The notes beneath the pieces were generated by a model. The model saw nothing but the letters and a program-made list of their open reading frames with translations. It ran no database searches and was not told the DNA's origin. DNA of 64,000 nucleotides, from contig OMZS01000009.1 of the NCBI GenBank assembly GCA_900315565.1, positions 62,001 to 126,000 on the forward strand, given 5' to 3'. Shown here piece by piece: positions 25,914 through 35,527 of the stretch. Source of the stretch: an uncultured Prevotellaceae bacterium. Lineage in GTDB: Bacteria; Bacteroidota; Bacteroidia; Bacteroidales; Bacteroidaceae. Numbering within the stretch: the first letter of the stretch is position 1; each line of letters opens with the position of its first letter. A program made the position numbers and the translations under genes.

Positions 25914-26714
25914 ATGAAAATCTTTCTGAAGACTGAAGATGAAATAGAGCTGATGCGCCAGGCGAACCAACTTGTTGGCAAAACGCTCGGCGAATTGGCA
26001 AAACATATCAAGCCAGGTGTAACGACCCTCCAGTTGGATAGGATTGCCGATGAGTTCATCCGCGACCACGGGGCTGTTCCAACATTCAAGAATTTCCCCA
26101 ATCCATACGGAGGGCCGTTTCCTGCAAGCATCTGCACATCAGTGAACGACGCTGTCGTGCACGGTGTGCCCGATGGCAAGACAGTGCTCAAAGATGGCGA
26201 CATCATTTCTATCGACTGCGGCACGCTGCTCAATGGGTTCAACGGAGACTCATGCTACACGTTCATGGTCGGAGAGGTGAGCGAAGAAGTCAAAAAACTT
26301 CTGAAAATCACTAAAGAGTCGCTTTACATTGGCATCGAGAATGCTTGCGCAGGAAAACACGTTGGAGATATAGGCAGTGCTGTGCAGGACTATTGCGAAA
26401 GCCACGGTTACGGTGTTGTACGCGAGCTGACTGGTCACGGAATAGGGCGAGAAATGCACGAAGACCCACAGATTCCCAATTACGGGCGTCGCGGGAATGG
26501 CCCCATGCTGAAAGCCAGCATGTGCATCGCCATCGAGCCGATGATTACCATGGGAGACCGGGCCATCTATCTCATGCCCGACCGTTGGACCGTCCGCACA
26601 CGCGACGGCAAGCCGGCCGCCCATTTCGAACACACAATAGCTGTGAGAAGAGGCGTTGCCGAGATATTATCATCATTCGACGAGGTGGAGGCTATCGAGG
26701 CTTCGCGCTATTAG
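25914..26714 (+). CDS. map: Type I methionine aminopeptidase
   Basis: 266 residues. Removes the initiator Met from nascent proteins. Metal ligands are seen in 'DIISIDCGTLLNGFNGDS' (two Asp), 'ELTGHGIGREMHEDP' (His), 'CIAIEPM' (Glu) and the final 'FEHTIAV' (Glu with His). Placement between secY and infA is standard. Confidence 0.97.
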   Translation: MKIFLKTEDEIELMRQANQLVGKTLGELAKHIKPGVTTLQLDRIADEFIRDHGAVPTFKNFPNPYGGPFPASICTSVNDAVVHGVPDGKTVLKDGDIISIDCGTLLNGFNGDSCYTFMVGEVSEEVKKLLKITKESLYIGIENACAGKHVGDIGSAVQDYCESHGYGVVRELTGHGIGREMHEDPQIPNYGRRGNGPMLKASMCIAIEPMITMGDRAIYLMPDRWTVRTRDGKPAAHFEHTIAVRRGVAEILSSFDEVEAIEASRY

Positions 26715-26789
26715 ACTGTCCCCCACCCTGTTAAGTTTTCAAACACATCAGGAAATATTACCAATTAAGAGGAAAGAAACAACAAAAAC

Positions 26790-27008
26790 ATGGCAAAACA
26801 ATCTGCTATTGAGCAAGACGGAACGATTTTGGAATCATTGTCAAACGCAATGTTCCGCGTTGAACTTGAAAATGGAGTACAGATTATAGCGCATATCTCA
26901 GGAAAAATGAGAATGCATTATATCAAAATCCTTCCAGGCGATAAGGTCAAGGTGGAAATGAGCCCCTACGACCTTACTAAAGGTAGAATCGTTTTTAGAT
27001 ACAAATAA
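26790..27008 (+). CDS. infA: Translation initiation factor IF-1
   Basis: 72 residues, S1-type OB fold: '[17 protein letters not shown]' and '[19 protein letters not shown]'. ATG at 26790 gives '[12 protein letters not shown]', the family start. Confidence 0.98.
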   Translation: MAKQSAIEQDGTILESLSNAMFRVELENGVQIIAHISGKMRMHYIKILPGDKVKVEMSPYDLTKGRIVFRYK

Positions 27009-27023
27009 ACTGTAGATATCAAT

Positions 27024-27140
27024 ATGAAGACAAGAGCATCACTAAAGAAACGTACACCCGACTGCAAGATTGTTCGTCGCAAAGGTCGCCTGTTCGTTAT
27101 CTGTAAGAAGAACCCTAAGTACAAACTGCGTCAGGGCTAA
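27024..27140 (+). CDS. rpmJ: 50S ribosomal protein L36
   Basis: 38 residues read directly: ATG 27024, TAA 27138-27140; begins '[19 protein letters not shown]'. Of the four zinc ligands of the classical protein (Cys11, Cys14, Cys27, His33), only Cys14 and Cys27 remain; positions 11 and 33 are Thr and Tyr. It is therefore probably a zinc-independent form that still keeps two Cys. Confidence 0.95.
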   Translation: MKTRASLKKRTPDCKIVRRKGRLFVICKKNPKYKLRQG

Positions 27141-27156
27141 AGTTAAAATAGCATAA

Positions 27157-27191
27157 AAAGGTATGAAATACAGAAATTTTTCATACCTTTG
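27157..27191 (+). promoter_or_regulatory. Perfect hairpin overlapping a -7-like element before rpsM
   Basis: AAAGGTATGAAA (27157-27168) pairs perfectly with TTTCATACCTTT (27179-27190). The right arm is part of TACCTTTG (27184-27191), an exact -7 match, though no TTG lies 20 bp upstream. A T-run (27196-27201) follows closely. It could be a promoter for the alpha segment, an attenuator, or both. Confidence 0.45.
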
Positions 27192-27244
27192 CATGCTTTT
27201 TTGGCAAAATTTCGAAATTTATTTTTTTATTTAATTTTTTACTA

Positions 27245-27625
27245 ATGGCAATAAGAATTGTTGGAGTAGATTTGCCCCAGAATAAGCGTGGCGAAATCGC
27301 ATTGACCTATATCTTCGGTATAGGTCGAAGTAGTTCAGCAAAGATATTGGACAAAGCTGGTGTAAGCCGCGACTTGAAAGTCAATGAGTGGTCAGACGAG
27401 CAGGCAGCCAAAATCCGTGAAATTATCGGCGCTGAATTCAAAGTTGAAGGTGATCTCCGTAGCGAGATCCAGATGAATATCAAGCGACTGATGGACATTG
27501 GTTGCTATCGTGGTGTGAGGCACCGTCATGGACTTCCCGTTCGTGGTCAGAGCACTAAGAATAATGCCCGTACACGTAAAGGTAAGAAGAAGACTGTTGC
27601 TAATAAGAAGAAGGCTACGAAGTAA
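27245..27625 (+). CDS. rpsM: 30S ribosomal protein S13
   Basis: 126 residues; '[20 protein letters not shown]' and '[20 protein letters not shown]' are diagnostic. The Lys-rich tail contacts the P-site tRNA. Confidence 0.98.
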   Translation: MAIRIVGVDLPQNKRGEIALTYIFGIGRSSSAKILDKAGVSRDLKVNEWSDEQAAKIREIIGAEFKVEGDLRSEIQMNIKRLMDIGCYRGVRHRHGLPVRGQSTKNNARTRKGKKKTVANKKKATK

Positions 27626-27670
27626 TTGTAGAGTTGTAACGTTTCAAGAATTAAGAGATTAATTAAAATT

Positions 27671-28060
27671 ATGGCAAAGAAAACAGTCACTTCCAAGAAA
27701 AGAAATGTTCGTGTTGACGCTCTTGGACAGCTTCACGTACATAGCTCATTTAACAATATTATCGTTTCTCTCGCCAACAGCGAAGGTCAGGTCATCTCCT
27801 GGTCGTCAGCTGGTAAGATGGGATTCCGTGGCTCAAAGAAGAACACTCCCTACGCTGCCCAGATGGCAGCCGAGGACTGCGCAAAGATAGCTTACGACCT
27901 GGGACTTCGCAAAGTGAAGGCCTATGTCAAGGGTCCTGGCAACGGCCGTGAGTCGGCCATCCGCGCCATCCACGGTGCAGGCATCGAGGTTATCGAAATC
28001 ATCGACGTCACCCCGCTGCCCCACAATGGCTGCCGTCCTCCCAAGCGTCGCAGAGTATAA
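27671..28060 (+). CDS. rpsK: 30S ribosomal protein S11
   Basis: 129 residues; '[20 protein letters not shown]' and the C-terminal '[15 protein letters not shown]' identify it. The 96 bp gap to rpsD contains an imperfect inverted repeat of GATGAAAGGATG type. Confidence 0.98.
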   Translation: MAKKTVTSKKRNVRVDALGQLHVHSSFNNIIVSLANSEGQVISWSSAGKMGFRGSKKNTPYAAQMAAEDCAKIAYDLGLRKVKAYVKGPGNGRESAIRAIHGAGIEVIEIIDVTPLPHNGCRPPKRRRV

Positions 28061-28156
28061 TAAACAAATTAAAGATTAAAAATTTTATATTAAAAAATTA
28101 AGATGAAAGGATGTAATCTTTCTTCTATCATCATTCATCTTTCATTTATTTAATTT

Positions 28157-28762
28157 ATGGCAAAGTATATTGGACCGAAATCTAAGATTGCCCGCCGTTT
28201 TGGAGAACCCATCTACGGCCCGGACAAAGTTTTGTCTAGGAGAAACTTCCCTCCTGGACAGCATGGCAACAACCGCCGTCGCAAACAGTCGGAGTATGGT
28301 GTCATGCTGGCAGAGAAGCAGAAGGCTAAGTACACCTACGGTGTGCTTGAGCGCCAGTTCCGTAACATGTTTGTTAAAGCAGCCAAGGCCGAAGGTATCA
28401 CCGGTGAGGTTCTTCTTCAGAACCTTGAGAGCCGACTCGACAACGTAGTGTTCCGCCTTGGTATTGCTCCCACCCGTGCCGCTGCCCGTCAGCTCGTAGG
28501 CCACAAGCACATTGTGGTTGATGGCAAGGTGGTCAACATTCCTTCTTTCTCTGTGAAGCCCGGACAGATTGTAGGTGTGCGCGAGAAATCAAAGTCTCTC
28601 GAGGTCATCGAGGCAGCCCTCGCAGGTTTCAACCACAGCAAATATCCTTGGATAGAGTGGGACGAGACAACCAAGAGCGGCAAATACCTCCACAAGCCCG
28701 AGCGCGCCGACATTCCCGAGAACATTAAGGAGCAGTTAATCGTTGAGTTGTACTCTAAATAA
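28157..28762 (+). CDS. rpsD: 30S ribosomal protein S4
   Basis: 201 residues, zinc-free type (no N-terminal Cys cluster). '[18 protein letters not shown]' and the S4 RNA-binding domain '[11 protein letters not shown]' to '[19 protein letters not shown]' are present. Primary 16S-binding protein; in E. coli it represses this operon. Confidence 0.98.
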   Translation: MAKYIGPKSKIARRFGEPIYGPDKVLSRRNFPPGQHGNNRRRKQSEYGVMLAEKQKAKYTYGVLERQFRNMFVKAAKAEGITGEVLLQNLESRLDNVVFRLGIAPTRAAARQLVGHKHIVVDGKVVNIPSFSVKPGQIVGVREKSKSLEVIEAALAGFNHSKYPWIEWDETTKSGKYLHKPERADIPENIKEQLIVELYSK

Positions 28763-28774
28763 ATCATTAAATTA

Positions 28775-29767
28775 ATGGCGATATTAGCATTTCAAAAACC
28801 TGACAAAGTAGTAATGCTGGAGGCTGGCGACCGATTCGGCAAGTTCGAATTCCGTCCCTTGGAGCCTGGCTTCGGTGTCACCATCGGTAACGCCCTGCGC
28901 CGCATTCTTCTTTCGTCGCTCGAAGGCTATGCCATCAACACCATCAAGATTGCTGGTGTTGAGCATGAGTTTTCGTCAGTGCCCGGCGTCAAGGAGGATG
29001 TCACCAACATTATTCTGAATCTGAAACAAGTCAGATTCAAACAAGTAGTAGAAGAATTCGAGAACGAGAAAGTTAGTATCACCGTAGAGAATTCCAACGA
29101 ATTCAAAGCTGGTGATATCGGCAAGTATCTCACTGGATTTGAAGTGTTAAACCCAGATTTGGTGATTTGTCATTTAGACGTCAAAGCATCCATGCAGATA
29201 GACCTTACCATCAACAAAGGCCGCGGATACATCACTGCCGATGAGAACCGCGAGTTCTGCACCGATGTCAACGTAATACCCATCGATTCTATTTACACAC
29301 CAATCCGCAACGTCAAATACGCTGTCGAGCCCTACCGCGTTGAGCAGAAAACGGACTACGACAAGCTCGTCATTGAAGTTTCTACGGATGGTTCCATACA
29401 CCCAAAAGACGCACTCAAAGAGGCCGCCAAAATCCTCATCTACCACTTCATGCTCTTCTCTGATGAGAAAATCACGCTCGAGAACAACGACGCTGAGGGC
29501 AACCAGGAGTTCGACGAGGAAATCCTCCACATGCGCCAGCTGCTCAAGACACGCCTTGTTGACATGAACCTCAGCGTTCGTGCCCTCAACTGCCTCAAAG
29601 CAGCCGACGTGGAAACACTGGGCGACTTGGTACAGTACAACAAGACCGACCTCTTGAAGTTCCGCAACTTTGGTAAGAAATCGCTTTCAGAGCTTGATGA
29701 TTTGCTCGAGAGTCTGAATCTGTCGTTTGGAACCGATATTTCAAAGTACAAACTTGAGAAGGAGTAA
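28775..29767 (+). CDS. rpoA: RNA polymerase alpha subunit
   Basis: 330 residues. N-terminal assembly domain with '[20 protein letters not shown]'; C-terminal domain with 'LRARTL'-type helix-hairpin-helix, here '[20 protein letters not shown]' reading from about residue 262 and '[19 protein letters not shown]', which bind UP-element DNA and activators. Confidence 0.98.
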   Translation: MAILAFQKPDKVVMLEAGDRFGKFEFRPLEPGFGVTIGNALRRILLSSLEGYAINTIKIAGVEHEFSSVPGVKEDVTNIILNLKQVRFKQVVEEFENEKVSITVENSNEFKAGDIGKYLTGFEVLNPDLVICHLDVKASMQIDLTINKGRGYITADENREFCTDVNVIPIDSIYTPIRNVKYAVEPYRVEQKTDYDKLVIEVSTDGSIHPKDALKEAAKILIYHFMLFSDEKITLENNDAEGNQEFDEEILHMRQLLKTRLVDMNLSVRALNCLKAADVETLGDLVQYNKTDLLKFRNFGKKSLSELDDLLESLNLSFGTDISKYKLEKE

Positions 29768-29798
29768 GAACAGCTCCCTCAAAAATTAAAAACAAAAA

Positions 29799-30284
29799 AT
29801 GAGACACGGAAAAAAATTCAACCATCTGGGCCGTACTGCATCTCACCGTCAAGCCATGCTCGCTAACATGGCCATCTCGCTGATCATGCACAAAAGAATC
29901 ACTACGACCCTCGCCAAGGCCAAGGAACTCAAGAAGTATGTTGAGCCACTCATCACCCGCTCTAAGGACGACTCCACCAACTCGCGCCGCGTAGTGTTCA
30001 GCTACCTGCAGAACAAGGAAGCCATCAAAGAGCTTTTCAGCACCGTTGCCGAGAAAGTAGGCGACCGTCCCGGTGGCTACACACGCATCATCAAGCTCGG
30101 TACACGCCAGGGCGACGCAGCCCCCATCGCTTTCATCGAGCTCGTTGACTTCGACGAGAACATGGCCAAAGCTCCCAAGGCAGCCAAGCGCACCCGCCGC
30201 AGCCGCAAGTCGGCAACCAAGGCCGAGGCTCCCGCTGCAGAAACAGCCGAGGCACCCGCTGCCGAGGAAGCAAAAGCAGAATAA
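29799..30284 (+). CDS. rplQ: 50S ribosomal protein L17
   Basis: 161 residues. '[20 protein letters not shown]' and '[20 protein letters not shown]' are canonical. The last 35 or so residues are an Ala/Glu/Lys-rich tail ('[20 protein letters not shown]') typical of Bacteroidetes L17. Last gene of the ribosomal cluster, followed by a strong terminator. Confidence 0.97.
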   Translation: MRHGKKFNHLGRTASHRQAMLANMAISLIMHKRITTTLAKAKELKKYVEPLITRSKDDSTNSRRVVFSYLQNKEAIKELFSTVAEKVGDRPGGYTRIIKLGTRQGDAAPIAFIELVDFDENMAKAPKAAKRTRRSRKSATKAEAPAAETAEAPAAEEAKAE

Positions 30285-30314
30285 GTCAGACAACCGACTT
30301 TTTAAGCTACATAC

Positions 30315-30348
30315 AAAAGCCCGTACCCAAAAAGGTGCGGGCTTTTTT
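30315..30348 (+). terminator. Terminator closing the S10-spc-alpha cluster
   Basis: Arms 30315-30328 and 30334-30346 form a GC-rich stem around AAAAA, ending in a T-run to 30348. Confidence 0.9.
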
Positions 30349-30523
30349 CTTACTGACTAAAAAACAGGCCCAATTCCTAAGCCATAACTCCCTACTCCTA
30401 GAACTGCTTGCCAAAATTCGCATCTTTTAACAAAATTACACATTCTTGCAAGTATTCTCCAAAAAGTGTACGCCTGATTAACATTGTTTAAACGGTTTTA
30501 AGGGGGGGTAACAAATATTATTG

Positions 30524-30570
30524 TATCTTTGCACCGTACTTATTGTAATACTGAATAATAAATACCTTTG
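30524..30570 (+). promoter_or_regulatory. Two candidate -7 elements before the large surface-protein gene
   Basis: TATCTTTG (30524-30531) and TACCTTTG (30563-30570) both match the -7 consensus; neither has an ideal -33 partner. A perfect 11 bp hairpin with loop GTAT (30570-30580 / 30585-30595) starts at the end of the second. From 30349 to 30523 I see nothing else. Confidence 0.5.
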
Positions 30571-30596
30571 CTTTTGCCTCGTATGAGGCAAAAGCA

Positions 30597-30765
30597 TCTG
30601 TTAATTATATCTCAGTATATGCATGTACCTGCCGAAAGCCGATGGAAACTCCTTCGGACGTGGCACGGGGCGGTTTACCCGTTCCCATCAACAGTATTAG
30701 TCGAATACCGTCATTAAAAACATGGTTAATTTCTATTATTTGCAACTATAACAAAAACTTATATT
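30597..30765 (+). ncRNA. Candidate structured leader RNA with pseudoknot
   Basis: CCGAAAG (30632-30638) can pair with CCTTCGG (30651-30657); the loop so formed contains GATGGAAAC (30641-30649), which can pair with GTTCCCATC (30681-30689). ACGGG (30665-30669) can also pair with CCCGT (30678-30682). The result is an H-type pseudoknot layout in the leader of the gene at 30766. I recognise no known riboswitch class. Structure is inferred by eye only. Confidence 0.35.
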
Positions 30766-33700
30766 ATGAAACAGAGAATTCGTTTTTTCTGCCTAACACT
30801 ATTGGTAATGGTGGCGGGCATGGCGATGGCGGACACCTACACAGTAGTAGGTTCTTCAAGCATCGTCAACGGAACAGAGTGGAACGTTTCCAACACCGAC
30901 AACGACATGAATCCAGATGGAAACGGAAACTACACACTTGTTATTCCCAAAAGACCTATCAATGCAGGTACTTATGAGTACAAGGTTATTAGGAATCATG
31001 ACTATGAAAACGGCGAATGGGGAATTAATGGCCAAAATACAGGGAATGCCCAGCTCACAATTTCTGAGAATGGCACCTACGACATTGTCTTCATGTTCGA
31101 CACCAAAGAGTGGAAACCAAAGGCAACTGCAATTAAAAGTATTGAAAAAGTTTCAGTAGTTGGTTCAAGCACCGAGCTCTTTGATAAGCTATGGAACTTT
31201 AATGTCAATGACATGGCCTTACAAGCCGATGGCACCTACAAGTGGAACAAAGAAACTTCCGTCGGGGGGAACGTTGAGTACAAAGTTGTGGTGAACCGTT
31301 CGTGGGGCAATGCATTCCCATCGCAAAATCTCTCTTTGACAATTCCTTCAGATGGCACATACAACTGTGAGTTCACTTTCAACCCGACCACTTATGCGGT
31401 CAGTGCTACAGCCACACCTATCACCAGTTATGTTGCCCAAATCGGCAGCGCTTATTATACGACGCTTCAGGCTGCTATTGATGCAGCCGAGACGGGTGCT
31501 ACCATCAACATTCTGAAGGACTATACCCTGACCACTGTCACCACGAGCCCGAACAACAAGTACAACGTCAACGTTAACAAGAGCGTGACTATCAATGGTG
31601 ATGGCCATACCATCACTTCTTCTGAAGGCAAGCGTGCGTTGGCACTAACCGGTGACGGCAACAACATTACTCTCAAGAACCTGACCGTGGTTAACAACAA
31701 GTCAGACTGGTGCGTTGGCATCCTCAACAATCCTACAGTAACACTTGATGCCACGACTATTGACGGATCAGGATACAAAAAAGGGGAATACAACCAGCCC
31801 CTTACTATCGGTGGCTCCGGCGCAGGAGGCGTGAAACTGAACGTTACGAACGGCAGCGTCATCAAGACCAACGACGAGGGCACGGCACACTACTCCATCA
31901 TCGCTTGGCGTCCAGCAGAGATAACAGTCACCGACTCCGAACTGACAGGCTGGGCTGCCATATACTTCAAGCCCGCTGCAACCGGATCCACTGCAACGGT
32001 TGAGAACTGTACGCTTACTTCAAAGAACCCCTATAGCGGCAACTCGAATCCGTTCGGAGTGTTCTCCATTGAGGCCACTAACGTAACGGTTGACGTCACA
32101 AATTCGACCATCGATATAGACGGAGTCAGCAACAAGCAGGCCATCGTGAACTACGGAACGACTTACGGCGACTGCACGGGTAGCATGGTGAACCTCGGAG
32201 ATGGCAACAAGGTCACCCTGAAAAACCAGGCTACGTTCACATTCAACCAAGGCGACACATACAAGCTCCAAGTTTCTGGCGGCCTGTTCAGCGAGCAGGT
32301 TCCAGAAGAGAACTGCGTCGAGGGAATCATCCCAACCGCAAATACAGACGAGACAACAAGTGCGGCCTACCCATACACCGTGAAGGAAGGATCTTACGTC
32401 GCCCAGATTGAGGGCGGTGCCAAGTACGAGACGCTCCAGTCCGCTATTGATGCAGCTGAGACGGGTGCTACCATCAACATTCTGAAGGACTATACACTGA
32501 CAACTGTCACGACCAGCCCGAACAACAAGTACAACGTCAACGTTAACAAGAGTGTGACTATCAATGGTGATGGCCATACCATCACATCTTCTGAAGGCAA
32601 GCGTGCTTTGGCACTAACGGGTGACGGCAACAATATTACTCTCAAGAACCTGACCGTAGTAAACAACAAATCCGACTGGTGTGTTGGCATCCTCAACAAT
32701 CCTACAGTAACACTTGATGCCACAACTATTGACGGATCAGGACACAAAGGGGGATTCAACCAACCCCTTACTATCGGTGGCTCCGGCGAAGGAGGCGTGA
32801 AACTGAACGTTACGAACGGCAGCGTCATCAAGACCAACGACGAGGGCACGGCACACTACTCCATCATTGCTTGGCGTCCGTCTGAGATTACGGTGACCGA
32901 TTCAAAACTCATCGGTTGGGCAGGTATCTATCTGAAGCCCGACGCAGCTGGTTCAATCGTAAAGATTGAAGGTAGCGAAATAGTTAGCAAAGGTATTGCC
33001 GGTTATAGTAGTGGTAACAGCTTTGCTGCCATCGTATCTGAGGGTGATAACATTCAAATAGAGATTAAGGATACGAAGATTAACACTACTCCTGCCGAAG
33101 ACACCTATGAGTCACTCTTCGTAATTACAGGGTCTAACAATGTTGTGAAAATACTTGGTACAACAGAGTACGAGACTACAGACATGACCTTGGGTGCTGT
33201 GACCTCTTATCCAGCAGCGCTCTTTAACAACAAGGTTTACTTTGATGACGAAACCAAGGCTGCATTTGCGAAGTACTTCACTGCTGAAGATGGCCCAACG
33301 ATTTCAGATGAGAAGGAGTCACCAATCAATCTCTATCCTTTGGTTTATGCTCCAGAAGTTTACTACTACTGGGAGGTTCAAGGTGGCTATGCAGGCGTTT
33401 ATACAAATTTTGCCTACCCATTTGAAAAGACAGAAGAGTTTATCCTTGGTGATGGTGAATATATAAAGCTGATGAAGGATATCACATTAGACCACAACAT
33501 CGTGAATCCTCTTGCCAGTGGCACTATCAATCTGTTGCTTGACAATTATACTATTACTAAGGGAGATTATTCTCTACAGTTGAAGGAAGGTCAAACTATC
33601 AAGACCGACAAGCAGACCGACATCTTCTCGGCTGTTGATGAAGGCTATAAGGTTGTGGAGACTGCTGTAGAGGGTGGATATACTTATACAGTTGTAGCCA

Positions 33701-35106
33701 AGGAGTATGTAGCCCAGATTGGTGAAGGCGATACCGCTGTGAAGTACGAGACTCTTCAGGATGCAATCAATGCCTGTGAGACAGGTACTGAAACAACCAT
33801 TAAACTGCTTTGTGATGTTACCGATGGCGCAGGCTTTGCTATTCCCGATGGAACCAAGAATAAGAATATCATCATTGACTTCGATGGTAAGTCTTACAAC
33901 GTGACCAAGGATGCTGTAGGTTCTGGTAATACCAAGTCACAGGCTATGCACTTCTATTCTGGCAATACTCTGACTCTGAAGAACGGTACGATTACCTCTG
34001 CTGCCACATCCGAAGAGAACAAGCTGAAGATGATGATGCAGAACTACTGCGACCTGACGCTCGACGGCATGACCATCGACTGCAGCAATGTCAACGGCGG
34101 CACGTATGGAACATTCACCGGCGCAGATGCATACTGGAGCAACAAGTCTGTTCCTGTATTCAACTTCAATACAGGCAATGCTACCATCAAGAACACAACC
34201 ATTACTTTCCGCGACGGCGACAACATGGGACTCTGTGTAGATGGAGGAGCGGTTGCTCTTGGTGAAGGTGTTGTCGTGAATGGTCCTGTCAGTGCAGTAA
34301 CAGGTACTGTGACCATTACGGATGGTAAGTATAGCGGAGCAATCACGGCAGACAAGGCAACTATACAAATCTCTGGTGGTGTATTCGCTGAAAAACCTGC
34401 AGAGGAATACTGCGCAGATGGTTATGTTGCAACTGACAACACCGACGAGGCAACAATGGCTCAATATCCTTACACAGTAAAGAGCAAAGAGGAGGCTGGT
34501 GTATTCGAGTTGATTGACGGTAAGGTTTATCCTTATCTCGACTACAACGAAGATAAGCCCGCTGAATCTGTATCGTATTTCCGTACGTTTAAAAACCAAA
34601 ATTGGCAGTCCCTGTACATCCCATTCGATATCAATGATGTGACAAAACTTGCAGACAAATATGAATTTGCTAAAGTCCACATGGTTGCTTACGAAACTGA
34701 TGACAATGGTGTTGTTTCAAGCGATAGGATCAGATTGTATTATATTCCGATTACAAGCGGTACTATATATGCAAATAAGCCCTATCTTATTAAGTTGAAG
34801 AACAAAGAAGATATGAATAAACAGCAGGAAATTAAGGTGGAGAAAACAACATTGTATAAAACACAAAATATCAATGACGATCCTATGAAATGCTCCACGA
34901 CGAACGCTGATTACTTATTCAAAGGCACGTACAGAACCGATGAAGTAAAGGCTGTTCCAAATGACCCGTCAACACATTTCTTCGGAGTAGGTGGTGGAGG
35001 CATTAGCTATATCTCCAATAATACCTTATCTTCTTATCGTTGGTACATAAAGGTTGATCCTAAGGATGTCAATTATGCTAAACCTACCATTGAATTTGTG
35101 ATGTGA
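30766..35106 (+). CDS. Large repeat-containing surface protein, sorting tail separated by an in-frame TGA
   Basis: 1446 residues, signal peptide 'MKQRIRFFCLTLLVMVAGMAMA'-like (cleavage near residue 22). Two tandem beta modules of about 95 residues, each opening 'VVGSS', resemble SusE/F domains (about 23-230). Then come three 'YVAQI..TLQ.AI.A.ETG' modules, two nearly identical, rich in short Asn/Thr/Val turns as in a right-handed beta-helix. A C-terminal beta domain ends 'PTIEFVM'. Directly after the TGA (35104-35106) the same frame continues for 52 codons to TAA 35263-35265, reading 'DEGVTGISN' .. 'NIVKYKNGKTKKVMIK', a typical Prevotella secreted-protein tail. So the gene is either nonsense-mutated or read through. 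Substrate unknown; glycan binding is a guess. Confidence 0.85.
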   Translation: MKQRIRFFCLTLLVMVAGMAMADTYTVVGSSSIVNGTEWNVSNTDNDMNPDGNGNYTLVIPKRPINAGTYEYKVIRNHDYENGEWGINGQNTGNAQLTISENGTYDIVFMFDTKEWKPKATAIKSIEKVSVVGSSTELFDKLWNFNVNDMALQADGTYKWNKETSVGGNVEYKVVVNRSWGNAFPSQNLSLTIPSDGTYNCEFTFNPTTYAVSATATPITSYVAQIGSAYYTTLQAAIDAAETGATINILKDYTLTTVTTSPNNKYNVNVNKSVTINGDGHTITSSEGKRALALTGDGNNITLKNLTVVNNKSDWCVGILNNPTVTLDATTIDGSGYKKGEYNQPLTIGGSGAGGVKLNVTNGSVIKTNDEGTAHYSIIAWRPAEITVTDSELTGWAAIYFKPAATGSTATVENCTLTSKNPYSGNSNPFGVFSIEATNVTVDVTNSTIDIDGVSNKQAIVNYGTTYGDCTGSMVNLGDGNKVTLKNQATFTFNQGDTYKLQVSGGLFSEQVPEENCVEGIIPTANTDETTSAAYPYTVKEGSYVAQIEGGAKYETLQSAIDAAETGATINILKDYTLTTVTTSPNNKYNVNVNKSVTINGDGHTITSSEGKRALALTGDGNNITLKNLTVVNNKSDWCVGILNNPTVTLDATTIDGSGHKGGFNQPLTIGGSGEGGVKLNVTNGSVIKTNDEGTAHYSIIAWRPSEITVTDSKLIGWAGIYLKPDAAGSIVKIEGSEIVSKGIAGYSSGNSFAAIVSEGDNIQIEIKDTKINTTPAEDTYESLFVITGSNNVVKILGTTEYETTDMTLGAVTSYPAALFNNKVYFDDETKAAFAKYFTAEDGPTISDEKESPINLYPLVYAPEVYYYWEVQGGYAGVYTNFAYPFEKTEEFILGDGEYIKLMKDITLDHNIVNPLASGTINLLLDNYTITKGDYSLQLKEGQTIKTDKQTDIFSAVDEGYKVVETAVEGGYTYTVVAKEYVAQIGEGDTAVKYETLQDAINACETGTETTIKLLCDVTDGAGFAIPDGTKNKNIIIDFDGKSYNVTKDAVGSGNTKSQAMHFYSGNTLTLKNGTITSAATSEENKLKMMMQNYCDLTLDGMTIDCSNVNGGTYGTFTGADAYWSNKSVPVFNFNTGNATIKNTTITFRDGDNMGLCVDGGAVALGEGVVVNGPVSAVTGTVTITDGKYSGAITADKATIQISGGVFAEKPAEEYCADGYVATDNTDEATMAQYPYTVKSKEEAGVFELIDGKVYPYLDYNEDKPAESVSYFRTFKNQNWQSLYIPFDINDVTKLADKYEFAKVHMVAYETDDNGVVSSDRIRLYYIPITSGTIYANKPYLIKLKNKEDMNKQQEIKVEKTTLYKTQNINDDPMKCSTTNADYLFKGTYRTDEVKAVPNDPSTHFFGVGGGGISYISNNTLSSYRWYIKVDPKDVNYAKPTIEFVM
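31474..31913 (+). repeat. Intragenic direct repeat, copy 1
   Basis: About 440 bp nearly identical to 32442-32879, with a 3 bp length difference and mainly third-position changes. It encodes one beta-helix module. Confidence 0.9.
32442..32879 (+). repeat. Intragenic direct repeat, copy 2
   Basis: Partner of 31474-31913. High nucleotide identity points to recent duplication or gene conversion. A diverged third module starts near 33704. Confidence 0.9.
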
Positions 35107-35265
35107 GATGAAGGCGTTACAGGTATATCCAACATTGATTCTGGCGACAAATCTGAAATTGATGGCTATTACACCATTAATGGTGTTCGTTCAGAAGTTC
35201 CAGTAAGGGGCATGAATATTGTGAAATACAAGAATGGTAAAACAAAGAAAGTAATGATTAAATAA
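35107..35265 (+). pseudogene. Orphaned C-terminal sorting tail of the preceding gene
   Basis: 52 codons in the same frame as the preceding CDS, beginning immediately after its TGA and ending at TAA. The content ('GYYTINGVRSEVPVRGMN', then 'IVKYKNGKTKKVMIK') is that of a conserved secreted-protein C-terminus. There is no start codon suited to separate translation. Confidence 0.75.
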
Positions 35266-35272
35266 AGTAAAA

Positions 35273-35470
35273 ATGGAAACAAAAAGTTTTTATGAAAGTC
35301 CTCAAACCGAAATAGTGAGTTTGAGAGTCTTCATGCCTATTTTAGGTGGAGACCCTTATCTACCACAGGTTTCAGACAATCAACTTGATGCCAAAGAACA
35401 GTTTGATTTCTTCGAAGAAGACGAGTCTCTCCCAGAGAATAAGAACCTTTGGGATGAAGATGAAAAATAG
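35273..35470 (+). CDS. Small acidic protein of unknown function
   Basis: 65 residues, ATG seven bases after the end of the read-through frame. Sequence 'SFYESPQTEIVSLRVFMPIL' then a strongly acidic C-terminal half ('FDFFEEDESLPENKNLWDED'). No signal peptide. Small proteins of this 'YE(S/A)PQTEIV' type often sit directly behind large Prevotella surface-protein genes, which suggests a shared role; none is known to me. Confidence 0.65.
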   Translation: METKSFYESPQTEIVSLRVFMPILGGDPYLPQVSDNQLDAKEQFDFFEEDESLPENKNLWDEDEK

Positions 35471-35527
35471 CAATAAGTACCGCCCATTTATTTGTGGGAT
35501 GAGTAAGTTTTTAAATTGTTAATAAAG

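Noticed and set aside
30642-30977. Plus-strand frame overlapping the leader and start of the surface-protein gene
   Set aside because: Out of frame with the clear signal-peptide start at 30766 and lies over the candidate structured RNA.
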